From Astragalus membranaceus (Eukaryota; Streptophyta; Magnoliopsida; Fabales; Fabaceae): DNA of 64,000 nucleotides. Both the position numbers and the translations under genes were made by a program. Below, one piece after another: positions 34,771 through 44,942 of the stretch. Position 1 is the first letter of the stretch; the number at the start of each line of letters is the position of its first letter. The DNA lies in assembly GCA_039519185.1 (NCBI GenBank), contig CM076851.1, positions 48,590,751-48,654,750 of the forward strand. The letters run 5' to 3'. Under the pieces are notes generated by a model. The model made no database searches, was not told the DNA's origin, and worked only from the letters and a program-made list of their open reading frames with translations.

Positions 34771-35088
34771 TGTAACACCTCGGTATTTTTATTTATTAAA
34801 AATACCCAAGTGCACATTAATAACACATCAGTGATATATTTCCTGCTTAGACACTGAATATCACTATAAATTTTTGCTGAATATAAACCAAACAGTCTTA
34901 TTTACAAACAAGACATTACGGTACTCAGATCATAAACCATCAGCAACTATAGTATTTAGTATCATACAAGAAAGCGGAAGAAAGATATAACCCTAAAGAC
35001 ATAGTGTTGTAATACATAGACAACAAAGGGAAACATAAACTTAAGTATAAAGTTAAGTCATCAGCAACCGTCCGAGCTCAACCTACTA
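34771..35088 (-). repeat. Truncated 3' LTR of the minus-strand gypsy
   Basis: It matches 54697-55004 of the right LTR up to 'gagctcaacctact', with about eight substitutions and one 8-bp indel by eye. Beyond that the sequence switches directly into polymerase codons, so the other 1.75 kb of LTR is deleted. Confidence 0.85.
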
Positions 35089-37604
35089 ACCGGTTCTTCC
35101 TTGATCTTTCCTCCAAATTTAAGTCTCTAAAAGACTCCAACAATTTCATTTCATGTATCATGAACCCAGCCATGTGGATGGATTTCCTACTAAGAGCATC
35201 GGCTACCACATTGGCTTTCCCCGGATGATACTTCAATTCAAAATCAAAGTCCTTCAGAAACTCCACCCATCTTCTCTGCCTGTTATTCAACTCCTTCTGA
35301 TCAAATAGATATTTCAAACTTCTATGATCACTAAAGACTTCGAAACGAGACCCATACAGGTAATGTCTCCAAATCTTCAGTGCATACACAATCACTGCCA
35401 ACTCCAAATCATGAGTCAGATAATTTTCTTCATGAGTCTTCAATTGCCTGGATGCATAAGCTACCACTTGCTGATTTTGCATTAGCACACATCCAAAACC
35501 CTTCCCAGAAGCATCGCTGTATATTTGGAATTCCAAAGATGGATCTGGAAGAATTAGGATTGGAGCAGAAGTCAACCTAACCTTCAATTCTTGAAAACAT
35601 TCTTCACAATCGGCATCCCATGTAAACGGTTGGGCCTTACGAGTTAACCGAGTAAGTGGAAGAACCAATTGCGAAAATCCTTGAATAAACCTCCTGTAGT
35701 AACCAGCTAGACCCAAGAAACTTCTTATTTCAGTGACAGATGTTGGTCGTTCCCAGTTCAATACAGCTTCCACCTTACTGGGATCCACCGCAACTCCCGA
35801 TTGGGAAATCACGTGTCCCAAAAACTTCACTTCCGGCATCCAGAAGTCAGACTTCGACGGCTTGGCATACAATTTCTTCTCTCGGAGTACATTCAGAACA
35901 ATGCGGAGATGTTGAACATGGTCCTCAATGGTCTTAGAGTATACCAAAATATCATCAATAAAAACTACTACAAACTGATCCAGGTATGTGTGGAAAACTC
36001 GGTTCATGTAATCGATGAATACCGCCGGAGCATTAGTCAAACCGAAGGGCATCACTACAAACTCGTAATGTCCATACCTCGTACGGAAAGCTGTCTTCGG
36101 AATATCTAAGGCTCTTACCTTTATTTGATGATAGCCCGACCTCAGATCAATTTTTGAAAATACCACGGCACCTCGAAGTTGGTTAAGCAAATCGTCTATC
36201 ATTGGCAATGGATACTTATTCTTCATCGTCACTTTATTGAGTTGTCGATAATCAATACACAACCTCATGCTACCGTCCTTCTTTTTGACTAGCAACACCG
36301 GAGCACCCCACGGGGAAGCACTCGGTCGAATAAACTTCTTAGATATCAACTCTTCAAGTTGGGATTTCAATTCTTTTAATTCTAAAGGACACATTCTATA
36401 AGGAGCAATAGATATTGATCCTGTGCCTGGAACCAACTTTATAGAAAACTCTACCTCTCGGTCAGGAGGTACAGAACAAACTTCTTCCGAAAAAACATCC
36501 AGAAATTCATTTACCACTTGTACAGATGATAAATCTAAACCCGTTTCAGTGGATGCAGACAACATAACAATATAAGCTTCCGCACCTTGGAATAATGATT
36601 GGCTTGCTGAGGTGAAAGAGATGACTGCTTCAGAGTTTGCCTGTGTCAATCCCACAGATTCGGAGGCAAAACTAATTGTTCGTTCGGCACAGTTGATTGT
36701 GACATGATTTGCAGCCATCCAATCCATACCCAGAACAATGTCCATACTCCTCATACCCAGCAAATAAATTTCACACAATGATTGGGTCTGGACCCGACCC
36801 TTGGCAGCAGTTAAAATAGTTATCGGTTCGGATAGCTCAGATAATGCTAGTCCCAACCGATCTACACATGCTTGTGCTATAAAACAATGGGTTGCACCGG
36901 AATCATATAATATATTGACTGAGTTATTGAAAAGAGATCCCGTACCCCTCAGTAAGTTGTCATTAGGTGTGATGGTCCGAGCATCTAGAGTATTGATCCG
37001 CCCCTGACTAGGAGCATTTGGTGCTCTTTGGAAGTTCTTCTTTGCTGGGCACTCATTTGCATAGTGGCCCTCCTCGTTACAGTGATAGCACCGAGTAAAT
37101 TTTTGTTGACAATCCCCACCATGATACTTTCCACACTTTGTACAATTTTTGCTCTTTGATGAACCGAACGATTGAATCTGCTTCCCTTTAGAATTGCTTC
37201 CCTTTCCTGTGTCGTGCCTGGGACCCATTTGAGAGCTAGATGGCCCAGTGTTCCTCTTATTCTGGTGGAATGCCTTTCTGCTTGCATTCAATCTTGCCAA
37301 ATCACTTTCGGCAATATAGGCTTGTTGTACCATGGCTGCATAGTTGCTCCTCGGAAAAGAACTTAGGCTTTGTGCAATATCCTCTCTCAGCCCATACTTG
37401 TACCTGTCAGTTTTCCATCGGTCGTTGGGAGCATATCCAGCTAAACCGAAGAATTGATACAACTCTTCAAATTTAGCCGTGTATTGGCCCACGGTCAAAC
37501 CTCCTTGTGTGAGAGCTAAAAACTCATTCTCTTTATCAAACCTCATTGCAATGGGACAGAATTGTTCCAGAAATGATGTCCGAAAATTCTCCCAAGTCTG
37601 GGGA
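35078..37604 (-). pseudogene. Gypsy gag-protease-RT-RNase H, main fragment
   Basis: An open frame of 822 codons runs from the edge of CACTA 2 into the truncated LTR. In order it shows: the Gag end ('FDKENEFLALTQGG', residues 3-16), a zinc knuckle 'CYHCNEEGHYANEC' (153-166), the aspartic protease 'LYDSGATHCFIA' (about 213-224), RT with 'GSMRLCIDYRQLN' and the active site 'FIDDILVYS' (about 526-534), and RNase H with 'FQIYSDASGKGFGCVL'. The frame ends after 'KANVVADALSRKS' and a short tail at a TAG produced near the LTR junction. Integrase is absent. The frame has no internal stop, which suggests the element was intact fairly recently. Gag codons upstream continue at 44740. Confidence 0.9.
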
Positions 37605-37624
37605 CACTACAAGAATAAGTGTTG

Positions 37625-37815
37625 TTTCCTGCCATTTTTTCCGACGAACTCTAGTCCGTCGCAATTTCGGACGGATTTCCGACCAAAATGTCGTCGCAAA
37701 TGTTCAGAAAAAAGAGGCGCGGAAATTCCCGCTTACGTTTCCGACGAAAATGTTTTCGTCGCTAATTTCCGACGACAATTTTCGTCGGAAAAACGCTTAA
37801 AATCCGTCGCAAACA
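37625..37815. repeat. Left subterminal repeat array of CACTA 2
   Basis: Words such as TTTCCGACGA, GTCGCAAAT and TTTTCGTCGGAAA occur in both orientations. They are related to the GCGACGG words of CACTA 1, but most carry CCGACGA. A region with many CT/CCA words (37840-38180) follows. It resembles an untranslated leader and ends in a possible splice donor at 38181. Confidence 0.75.
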
Positions 37816-38660
37816 CAAATACCCAATTAAAACATAACCCCCTTCCCTCGAATCCCTCATTTTCATTTTCAGCAACCCACCCAATCCATCGTTCTCAACC
37901 TCATTCTCCTCCGCCCTTCTCCACCCTCCACCGCCCTCCGCCTGGCCTCCTCACGCAGTACTCACTCTCTCCCTCCGTTCTCCTTCTCCTTCTTTCAACG
38001 ACTCAATCAGCGATGCCTCTCTCTCAACAACCACCGCCATCACCTTCACGCTGCCTCCACAGACGCCTCCGCCTCACCTCCCCGTCTTGCTCGAAGCACC
38101 ACCACCATGGTGACCAGCGCCTCTCCTTTCTTAGTCGCCTTTCCTTTCTCAGTCGCTCTCCTCTCTTCTTCTTCTTAAAAGGTATGCATTTTTTCTTCTT
38201 CTCCTCTTCTATTTTACGGAAATGCCTCAATTGTTGGTTGAATCGAAACCCTAACCCTCAATGTTGCAGCATTCAACCCTAACCCCCTCCATTTTTTAAT
38301 CGAAACCCTAACCCCCATTTTTTAATCGAAACCCTAACCTTCATTTCCGAACTTAGGAAGCTGTTCTTCGCTACAGGTTGGTTCAGTTGGTACGTAAGAT
38401 AGGTTTGAGCAGTATTTTGCAGTTGTCCATTGTTTACTTCAGTAATTTTTCCGAGTTCTTAATGGGTCACAAGGTGAACACTTTTCACTTTTTTGGGGTG
38501 TGTATAGCTGCATATTGACAAAAAGTTTAATTTGAGGAAGAGAAAGGGGGAAATTTCCAAAATAGTTTTCTCACCACATTCCTGCTGATTTTCATACACT
38601 GATACTAATTGTCAATAATTAAAACATTTCAACATTTAGTTAACTTCAGCTTCCCTACAG

Positions 38661-41558
38661 TAAGTTTTGTGCATCTGCTCGTTATGCAGTTGTTGAGCAT
38701 GCTTACGAGTTAGCAAGTGCTGCACAAAAGAAAGAGCTGATTTTGGAATTATACTCTACGGAGCTTCAGTTGTTTAAGGACCTAGTCACATCGAAGGAGA
38801 GCAGGTAAAGATTCAGCAGTTCTAAGTTACATCACAGCAGATAGGATAATATTAGTTGTCTATATCTTGTTTTTGAGACCTGCATTATCTGAATTTCTTT
38901 TATTTTCATTGAGACCTGCATTATCTGAATACCTTTCATGGAGTTTTGGGAGGAGTGACAGGCCAAAGAACCGGGAAGCAAAATTTGTAGATTACACAAT
39001 GGGTAGTTAAATAGCTTTTACTTTACAGGAGATTTTGTCTGTCCACTGCTTATTAAAAATTTATACATGCGTACACCGAAGAATATACCATCATACTATG
39101 AGTTTCAACAGTCTTTGATAGTATCAAATATAAGTAGTTAGTACACATTAGTCATTACTTAGGAATTATAACACGGTGAGTTCTTTGAACTTGACTTTCA
39201 TTTATATTCTTATGGATGTGTAATTACCCAATATCAGTTTGAATTATAGTTTTATTTTATTAAGCGGCCAATGTATTAAACTGTCCTATTTTCGTTTGCA
39301 ATAAGTTTTAATCTTCCTGAATTGATGTTACTTAATCTCTTAATTATATTGATTACGATAGGATGGCATTCATTATGGTGCTTTATTTATCTTTTCTCTT
39401 GTTCTAGTATTTATCCTTAAGTTTTAATTGCATGCCAGATTACAAGATGTAATGTCCAAGTTGGGTCTACAAAAAGGCTCAGTTTTGCGCCATATGACGT
39501 CGGTGATTCAGCCAATTTTAGAGAAAGAAAGGGATAGTTGACCACTCTATCTTACACATAGTGTTGCTGGAATACTTTAGCATTGCTGATCAGGTACTTC
39601 TCTTCTCTCCCTTCCCCCCCAGTAATTATAGTTTTCTTTTTGTTATGCACATACATGGTACAACTAGCTAATTTAATTTTGGTAATAATTTTTTTGTTAT
39701 CTAAATTAAGTTTTTTTAAAGTCCTCTGCCACAGATATAATCCAACAGTTATCAAGTCCACTTCTCATTAGAGTGATTGGTACAAAGGATGGAGCCAAAA
39801 TTGGAATTCTTTGTGTGAAATATGGGACTGCCAAGGTTTTTTTTTCAAACCTGTTTTCTGTAAATAGAAATGTGTAGAGTACTCATGATGATTGAATTTG
39901 ACATATCATTCATTCTTCTACTGCACATCCCTTTTTAGGAAAGAAAGAAGATTATTAAAGGATTGAAAGGGCATGTAGGCAAAACCGCTTATCATCAATA
40001 TGGGTGTATGGTAAGAAACTTGACTCTAGCTATGCTTGGCTTCCCAGCCCATCTATTGTTATTTAAATGCCACTACTGTTCCTTGAGTCATTCATGGCAA
40101 GTCTATTGATTTTATAATTGCTTCCTATATGTAGTTGTTACTATTTTCTTTCTTTCTCTACTTGTTTTAGAATAATTTTCCGAGTTTTAAAAAGAAGCAA
40201 TAAACTCCCATTATCAGTGAAACGGAAACGTGTTTCCCTAACTTCTAATTTCTCATAGAAGTTATCCTTTTCATTCAGAATTTAATATTTAATATTTAAT
40301 ATTCAATTTGTTTAATTGAACTCTCAGGTGCTGACTTGCATCCTTTCAGTTGTTGACGACACAAAACTGATAACAAAGGTGTGTTTGGTTTGGATTTAAT
40401 TTTGATTTTCTCTTGAATAATCATTGTTTCCATATACTGTAACTTTTGTTTCATATTAAGCTTTAATGCATTCACATTTCAGGTTATCATTCGCGAGCTT
40501 CAATCAATTCTGAAGGAGCTCGTTTTGGATAAGGTTTCTTTTGTTCATACTTTTCATGATGTTATCAAGCAGTATAAAGAGATGCCAATATAGACTTGTT
40601 TTCACCAGTTAATAAGAAATTCTTGAAATCCTTTTTTTATGCAGCTGAGCAATTAGCATTTGTTTCTAATGTTTTCACTCCTCCCACTCCCACCATAGCT
40701 CCTTCAAACTCATCTATAAACCGTACATAAAGATTATTTATTTTATGTTCTCATATGATGTCTTTTGGGTGTACAATTGTAACTGCTGTTTTTTACTTCT
40801 GAGTTTCACAGAATGGAAGACGACCTTTACTCCAGTTGCTAAATCCCAATTGTTCGCGCTATTTCAGTCCTGATGATCTTGCTTCTTTGAATCCATCTAT
40901 ACCTTCTGTCTTCCAAGGTTTCTTTTGTAATTTGTATTTATCTTTCTTCTTTTTTGTACTTAAAGCAAGTTATTAGTCACACTCTTCATTTTGATTGCTG
41001 TCAGGATCAGTCAGAAGCAAACCCTCAGACAGAAACTTCCAAGGCTTCACTTGGTGACGATGAATCCAAAGAAGACATGGAAGTGGCAGTGGACAAAGTT
41101 CATCAAGATCAAACTTCTGTGGATGATGCTGACCTAGCCGAGAGTGGGAAAAAAGATCCATTTGTCAGAAGGCAAGAGCTGTTGATCAACAGTGGACTTG
41201 CAGAGGTGGATTGCTTTAGCCTTTCCTTCTAATAAATACGTTATCCTTCCATGTTTTACATGTGTTATCATACTGATGTTCTCATCTACTTTCCTTAACC
41301 TCTGGTTCTGCCCTGTTGCTATTGTTTTGATGAAAAAGTTTATACTCATTCCTTTTATATTTTGTTCACATAATTATATTGATTTTGGATTTTTGATCAT
41401 ATACAAATCTGAGGTCAGGCTGATTACTTTTGAATTGTAAAAGTTGTGCTAAAAATGCTGTTTGACTGTAATTTTCTATCCAGAATCTTCTTGATATATG
41501 CATTGAGAGTTCAGGAGAACTGATACGATCAAATTTTGGCAAAGACGTCTTGTACGAG
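38661..41558 (+). pseudogene. APUM24: Captured fragment of the APUM24 (Puf6/PUM3-type) gene
   Basis: APUM24-type proteins are nucleolar Puf-repeat RNA-binding proteins acting in rRNA processing. Nine exons with GT/AG borders are readable: 38661-38804 ('YAVVEHAYELASAAQKKELI'), 39439-39593, 39735-39835 ('IIQQLSSPLLIRVIGTKDGA'), 39939-40010 ('ERKKIIKGLKGHV'), 40328-40378, 40483-40533, 40812 to about 40917 ('NGRRPLLQLLNPNCSRYF'), 41005-41205 ('SGKKDPFVRRQELLINSGLAE') and 41484-41558. The start and end of the gene are missing. In the second exon an AAAG duplication near 39525-39532 shifts the frame and creates a stop. Introns are retained, so capture was from genomic DNA. The identification rests on remembered family sequence. 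Confidence 0.85.
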
Positions 41559-41795
41559 GTAATAAAAGTGATGTCGATAGAAAAAGCTTTCCAACTTTTA
41601 CGCTCTCTAAAAGTGCTCTTTTTTATTACGTGTTATAAATAAATGTCCGAGTTCTAACACCTTTTACATTTTATAGAAGTTCAAAAAAATATAACATGTG
41701 ATGCGCTCTACTTTGCTAGATTTAGATAAAGGATTAGTTGCATTTCTACATCTCCGCGTTGAATTTGTACCGTGACATTGTAAAATATGCAAAGG

Positions 41796-42463
41796 GTGGC
41801 TCTACACGATGCCAGCTATTATATTGATGTTCAATTGAAGGGTCCAGAGGTAGTTTGTTTTGTTTTTTCGGATTGAAAATGTGTCCTTTTTGTTGTTAAA
41901 TAAAATGTTAGTATAAGGCTTGATATTTTGATTGAAGCATCTATGAATACATGCATCAAGTAATTATTGCAGGTTAGCCTTAGAATTAGTTAGTTTCGGT
42001 TGTTTAATTCGAGGTTGTTCTGCTTACAGGATTCGTTAGTTTCGGTATTAAGAATGCTACTTGTGCCCTCTCCCACAACAGACACACATCCCAGAAATTC
42101 TGGCCACCCCGTGCCGTCCGGTGTAACCTATAGAACTGCAATGGTGAGTGATCCTTTTACTATTTCTTGTAAGAGTCACATTGATTTAGTTAAGCAAATA
42201 TAATTTTTCTTTCATGACAGCTTCATCAAGTTAGAGCACCAATTTCTCAACCGATCGCTCCTATAACCTATATCTGGCGACCATCTTCTCAACAAAATAT
42301 CACAGACCTTGGTGTTAGAGAAGAACACAGTATCAGTGATGAATCAATTAACCATGATGTTGATTTGTGTGAAAAATCAGATGAGTGTGGTTCTTCAGCT
42401 AGATATCTTTGGGTGTGGATACATGCTTTTACCTTTGAAGATGGATATGAAACTCTAAATTAA
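41796..42463 (+). pseudogene. POP1: Captured fragment of the POP1 gene (RNase P/MRP subunit)
   Basis: POP1 is the large protein subunit of RNase P and RNase MRP. Three exons are readable: 41796-41849 ('ALHDASYYIDVQLKGPE'), 42030-42143 ('DSLVSVLRMLLVPSP', 'SGVTYRTAM') and 42221-42463 ('QPIAPITYIWRPSSQQN', 'ARYLWVWIHAFTFEDGYE'). The last matches the conserved 'RLWVWIHASAFEEGYENLK' type block of plant POP1. A TAA at 42461-42463 truncates it within that block, probably after a small indel. It begins only about 240 bp after the APUM24 piece, so the two genes are joined without a gene boundary. Confidence 0.8.
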
Positions 42464-42647
42464 ACTGGCCTGCCATAAAGAGGTTACTTTTCTTCTTTAG
42501 ATTCATATATAGACATCCCAATTGTATTTTGTTTCTTTTTTTCCCCTGTAGTGTGTATGTACTAGTTGCATGCCTCGTAGGGAGTTGTTTCATCTAGTTG
42601 GTCATGTGATTGTAGTTTTTCAATGTTTTTTTACCCCCTCTCTCGCC

Positions 42648-42650
<3 letters not shown>

Positions 42651-42679
<29 letters not shown>
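42651..42679. repeat. (AT)n microsatellite
   Basis: About 14 AT units between the POP1 and kinase fragments. The rest of 42464-42815 is AT-rich filler with no recognisable feature. Confidence 0.9.
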
Positions 42680-42815
42680 CTTATTTCCTTTTTTTTAATT
42701 GGACTCTATGACTAGAGGCTGCTATTTATATTCAAGAATAGTATTTGTTTGGGGCATTAGATTCAAGTTTCAACCAAGGAGGTGTTTTGTGATTGAAGAG
42801 GAGGTGCAAAAAGCA

Positions 42816-44226
42816 ATGACAGTTGAGAGGAGATTTGTTTTGGTGGGGATTAGAATCGATGCCTACAGCAGACAGCTTCTCAATTGGGCACTTGTTAAAG
42901 TTGCAGAACCTGGTGACTGTGTTATTGCAATCCATGTAGTTAAAAGCTTAGGTAAGCAATTTTTAGAATTTATTTTATATTAGCATCTGTATTTTTCTTT
43001 AGAAAACTTAAAAGTTAGTAATAGAAGTTATTTTAATGCAGATTATGTTTCTAAGAACAAAAGCCTTATAGATGACTATTTAGAGGTTTATGAAGGTCTA
43101 TGTGGTGTAAAGAAGGTACATAAACGTTTCTGGTTTCTTCACCTTAATGTTTCGTAATTATGTTACAGATTATATTGATGTTGGTTTGTTTGGATTTAAG
43201 GTTGGTCTCATTGGCCAGATTTTAACGGGAACCTCCGTTCGAAACATTCTTGTTAGAGAAGCAAAAAGTCAGGCTGCTCTCGCCCTAGTGGTAGGGTATG
43301 TAGAGTTTGTATTTCATAACCTATTGTCTTGGGTTTGTTTTGTTTTGCTTGTACCACACTTTCGGTTGAAGACGTGTCTGGTATCCAACACGTATCGTGT
43401 TGGACATCGACACTTCAATTACTTATATTTTTCAAATTAAAACCGGTGTCTCTATGCCTGTGTCGTATCTAGTGTCTGTGTCGGTGTTTTATAGTTGTTT
43501 TCTCAAGTTAACCTAAAAGACTAGAACATGTTCTGATTGTAGGGGTCGAGCTGCCACTGCTAAATATTGCGCCGAACGGCTTCCACCCACCACCAATGTT
43601 CTAGCTATTCAAGATTCAAGAATTGTGTTCAGGAGGTGCACCAATATACAACCACCAGGTACATATTTGTGTCCTTAATTAGGCCAATTAGGCCAAATAT
43701 AAGGCTAGCGTCAAGGTTTTAAAAAAAGTCTGCAGCTACTATTTGGGTTGCGTAGCTTTTGCGGTCTTGCTACAGCAACGCGACCGCAAATGAGGTTGTA
43801 TTAATTAGCCGCATTTAACTGCGATTCTCCACGATATCAAGTATTGCGATGTGATTACTACTGTGATCATAATTTAAAACCCTGGCTAATGAGTTTGTGA
43901 CTGACAAAAGAAACTAAAATATGGTTTGTTTTCATTTGTGATAGGTAGTCTTATATTGGATGATCCAAGACCAAGTTTAACAAGTACAGAAAACCTGAGT
44001 AACAAGCTAACCCAATTTGAATTTGGTGACTCTAACTTAGAGAGTGACAAATCACCAAGCCAAAATTCCGAGGAATTGAAAGAAGAAGCATTTGACAGAT
44101 CAGAAAAGTACAGTCAAATTCAATATCTATATTTGCAGACTATCCTACTGAGCAGAAGCTTGGATGGCCTCTACTTGGAAGAGCCAATTCAGGAATCTCA
44201 CAAAATCTTCGTCTAAGGGAGATGTC
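42816..44226 (+). pseudogene. Captured fragment of a USP-domain protein kinase gene
   Basis: The N-terminal universal-stress-protein-like (adenine nucleotide alpha hydrolase) domain of a plant receptor-like cytoplasmic kinase is readable in five exons: 42816-42951 ('RRFVLVGIRIDAYSRQLLNWALVKVAEPGDCVIAIHV', with a start ATG at 42816), 43042-43115 ('SLIDDYLEVYEGLCGVKK'), 43201-43295 ('ILTGTSVRNILVREAKSQAALALVVG'), 43543-43658 ('ATAKYCAERLPPTTNVLAIQ') and about 43945-44226. In the last exon the frame shifts near 44125. After that 'GWPLLGRA' is readable out of frame. The kinase domain itself is not included. Splice sites are canonical. Confidence 0.8.
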
Positions 44227-44469
44227 AGTACTTGAATCTTTATATATTGTTTTCTGGTATGGGAACTGATGGTTTATATATGCATAGCTTTGAAGGCAAC
44301 TTTCTACCTTTTTTTCTTATCTGTATTCATTCTAGCATTATTCATTGTAATAATTATCCGTGTCTGTTATTTTCCGCTACTCCTATAAGAGAAGGAATTG
44401 CAATAGAAGTTTGGTTTAGTGAGGGTATAAGGACTACTGTTGGATTTAATTTTTTTTTAATTTTTTTTA

Positions 44470-44725
44470 AAAATTTCCGACGGATTTCCGACGGATTTGC
44501 GACGAAAATGTGTCCGATTTTGCGACGACTTTGCCACGGATATTTGCGACGGGTTTCCGACGACTTTGCGACGGAGACATTTGCGACGAAAAAATCCGTC
44601 GGAAACGATTTGTGACGAACGATTTTGCGACGACTTTTTGTCCGTCGGAAAGTTCGTCGGAAACGTCAATTTCCGACGAAAATCGCTGCATTTGCGACGA
44701 AAATTGCCGTCGAAAATCGTCGATT
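44470..44725. repeat. Right subterminal repeat array of CACTA 2
   Basis: About fifteen words of the forms TTTCCGACGG, TTTGCGACGA and GTCGGAAA occur in both orientations up to the GTAGTG terminus. Open frames across it in four frames are repeat artefacts. Confidence 0.85.
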
Positions 44726-44739
44726 TTCTTGTAGTGGGA

Positions 44740-44942
44740 ATTTCCATTGTCTCCATCCTGGCCCTAGCATTTGTCCACCAGTTATTGGCCTCTCCCTTCA
44801 GCATATGGGATGCCAATCTCAGCTTATCTTCATCTGTAACTTGCATTGTGAGGAAAATCTTTTCAATGTCATCCAGCAAGTGTTGTGCTTTCATGACATC
44901 AGGCCCACCTCTGAACTCGGAGGGTTTCATTTTCAGGAATTC
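44740..44942 (-). pseudogene. Gypsy gag, middle fragment
   Basis: The minus-strand codons 'KPSEFRGGPDVMKAQHLLDDIEKIF', 'EDKLRLASHMLKGEANNWW' are the start of the retrotransposon Gag core domain. The fragment is bounded on the left by CACTA 2 and on the right by the Tekay element (TSD AATTC). It belongs to the same gene as 35078-37604 and 54365-54580. Confidence 0.9.

Larger units (their letters stand above)
37605..44736 (+). mobile_element. CACTA transposon 2 carrying fragments of three host genes
   Basis: The ends CACTACAAGAATAAGTG and ...GATTTTCTTGTAGTG are flanked by the 3-bp duplication GGA (37602-37604 and 44737-44739). Subterminal arrays of TTTCCGACGA and TTTGCGACGA words lie inside both ends. 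There is no transposase. The interior carries, all on the plus strand and with introns, pieces of APUM24 (38661-41558), POP1 (41796-42463) and a USP-domain kinase (42816 to about 44226). It is therefore a non-autonomous gene-capturing CACTA, inserted in the gag gene of the minus-strand gypsy element. Confidence 0.95.

Noticed and set aside
37479..38282. 267-codon frame spanning the left end of CACTA 2
   Set aside because: It crosses the transposon boundary and the subterminal repeats, and its sequence is a Pro/Ser/His-rich leader translation.
38661..44226. An intact host gene cluster (APUM24, POP1, kinase)
   Set aside because: All three are incomplete, carry frameshifts or stops, and lie exactly between CACTA ends with a GGA duplication.
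44457..44930. 157-codon minus-strand frame read as one protein
   Set aside because: Only 44740-44930 is gag. The rest is the subterminal repeat array of CACTA 2 read through the insertion junction.
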